From Gemmatimonadota bacterium (lineage in GTDB: Bacteria; Gemmatimonadota; Gemmatimonadetes; Gemmatimonadales; Gemmatimonadaceae), in assembly GCA_003142495.1 (NCBI GenBank), contig PLMM01000320.1, positions 1 to 6,925 of the forward strand: a DNA stretch of 6,925 nt, read 5' to 3'. The translations under genes and the position numbers were made by a program. Below the pieces are notes generated by a model. The model was not told the DNA's origin. It saw only the letters and a program-made list of their open reading frames with translations, and searched no databases. Positions 6,267 through 6,925 of the stretch are shown here, one piece after another. The stretch's first letter is position 1. Each line of letters begins with the position of its first letter.

Positions 6267-6925
6267 CTGCAGCTCCCATCCCTGCGGCGCGGCCGGTCGC
6301 CCACGCCCAAAGAAAATTGTAGCCCCCGATTGGGCCGAATGCATCCAATAGCTCTCCGCACAGAAAAAGGTTCCGGTGCAACCGGCTCTCCATCGTGCGT
6401 GGATCGATCTCGGCCAGACTCACTCCGCCTCCCGTCACTTCAGCCTTCGCGTAGCCCTCATCTCCCGACCACGGCAACGGCCCATTTACTAAAGTCTCGA
6501 TGAGTGCGGTGCGTTCCTCGCGCGTGAGCTCGGCTGTCGAGCGGCCGACATCGATGTTCGCGAAGTAGAGGAGCACATCGGCGAGCCGATCCGGAAGCTC
6601 CTCCCGCAGCACGGTGCGAACGCTGCGATTGCCAGAGCGGCGGAGCGCGCGCAGCCAGCCGTCCGCATCGCGCGCGCTCCAGCGAACCGTGACTTGCGCG
6701 AGCTCCGCCTTGGGCGCCTTCGAGCGAACGGCGACGTGCGAGACATCGAGCACGGAGGGGCCGCTGTAGCCGCGATGCGTGAAGAGAAAGCCACCGGTGG
6801 CCGTCGCCGTGCGCTCGCTCGAGTGCGCGGTGAGCGTAACCGGGAGCGAGACGCCGGCGAGCTCCGTGTACGCGTTCGGCTCCGCGGTGAGCGGCGTGAG
6901 CGCGGGATACGTCTTGTTGATGGTG
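6250..6925 (-). CDS. HI0933/BaiN-family FAD-dependent oxidoreductase, C-terminal part (5' partial)
   Basis: The frame is open from the right edge to TGA at 6252-6250, giving about 225 residues of a family usually near 400; the N-terminal FAD-binding start lies outside. An internal GTG at 6753 is not the true start, because the upstream codons continue the family pattern: YPALTPLT, ELAGVSLPV and GGFLFTHRGYSGPSVLDVS. The C-terminal signature is clear: AEVTGGGVSLAEIDPRTMES, then LFLCGELLDAFGPIGGYNFLWAWATGRAAG, where GELLD and GGYN form the second part of the FAD site. Members are annotated as aminoacetone oxidase-family or BaiN/YhiN-like flavoproteins; the substrate is uncertain and the names are mostly inherited by similarity. 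It is the upstream gene of a unit with the CPXCG protein, sharing a 17-base overlap. The family call is secure; the reaction is not. Confidence 0.9.
   Translation of the reverse strand, partial: TINKTYPALTPLTAEPNAYTELAGVSLPVTLTAHSSERTATATGGFLFTHRGYSGPSVLDVSHVAVRSKAPKAELAQVTVRWSARDADGWLRALRRSGNRSVRTVLREELPDRLADVLLYFANIDVGRSTAELTREERTALIETLVNGPLPWSGDEGYAKAEVTGGGVSLAEIDPRTMESRLHRNLFLCGELLDAFGPIGGYNFLWAWATGRAAGMGAADAKQR
6273..6277 (-). promoter_or_regulatory. Ribosome binding site of the CPXCG gene
   Basis: GGGAG on the minus strand, six bases before ATG 6266, lies within the last codons of the flavoprotein gene and decides the start of the cysteine-rich protein. Confidence 0.7.

Noticed and set aside
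1..6925. Mobile element, CRISPR array, phage or defence system
   Set aside because: No transposase, integrase, spaced direct repeats, nuclease or toxin pattern is visible; the window looks like ordinary compact chromosome.

Overview
The window reads as a piece of a GC-rich Gram-negative chromosome. It holds an outer-membrane TonB-dependent receptor end, a porin with a signal peptide and terminal Phe, and a hybrid sensor kinase. The receptor tail, with Gly-rich linkers and LTxxQ motifs, together with the dense GC-rich coding suggests Gemmatimonadota. That assignment is inference from general family knowledge and was not tested by a search. No rRNA, tRNA, CRISPR, transposase or phage gene is visible, and almost every base is coding.

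Layout. (1) 3-854 (+) is the 3' end of a TonB-dependent receptor-like gene whose barrel is followed by a Gly-rich linker and a helical Spy/LTxxQ-like tail. (2) 855-2467 (-) is a two-gene operon: a signal-peptide porin followed, with almost no gap, by a small secreted PstS-like substrate-binding protein. (3) 2468-2659 is the only sizeable intergenic region, a divergent promoter region with a dyad and a plausible -10 box. (4) 2660-5983 (+) is a large hybrid histidine kinase: TM, periplasmic Cache-like sensor, TM, PAS, PAS, HisKA, HATPase, REC, REC. (5) 5991-6925 (-) is a cysteine-rich CPXCG protein overlapping the 3' end of a HI0933/BaiN-type flavoprotein that runs off the right edge.

How the genes may work together. 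The porin, the small binding protein and the divergent membrane kinase form a plausible module for import and sensing of a small, possibly anionic, solute. The porin would admit the ligand, the PstS-like protein would bind it in the periplasm, and the kinase would sense the ligand or its binding protein. No ABC permease or ATPase and no DNA-binding response regulator lie in the window, so the binding protein may be sensory rather than transport-related. This is the best candidate for an under-described system here, but the link rests on gene order alone. The flavoprotein and CPXCG pair is a separate translationally coupled unit. Both convergent gene junctions are extremely tight (0 and 7 nt between stop codons), leaving no room for conventional terminators.
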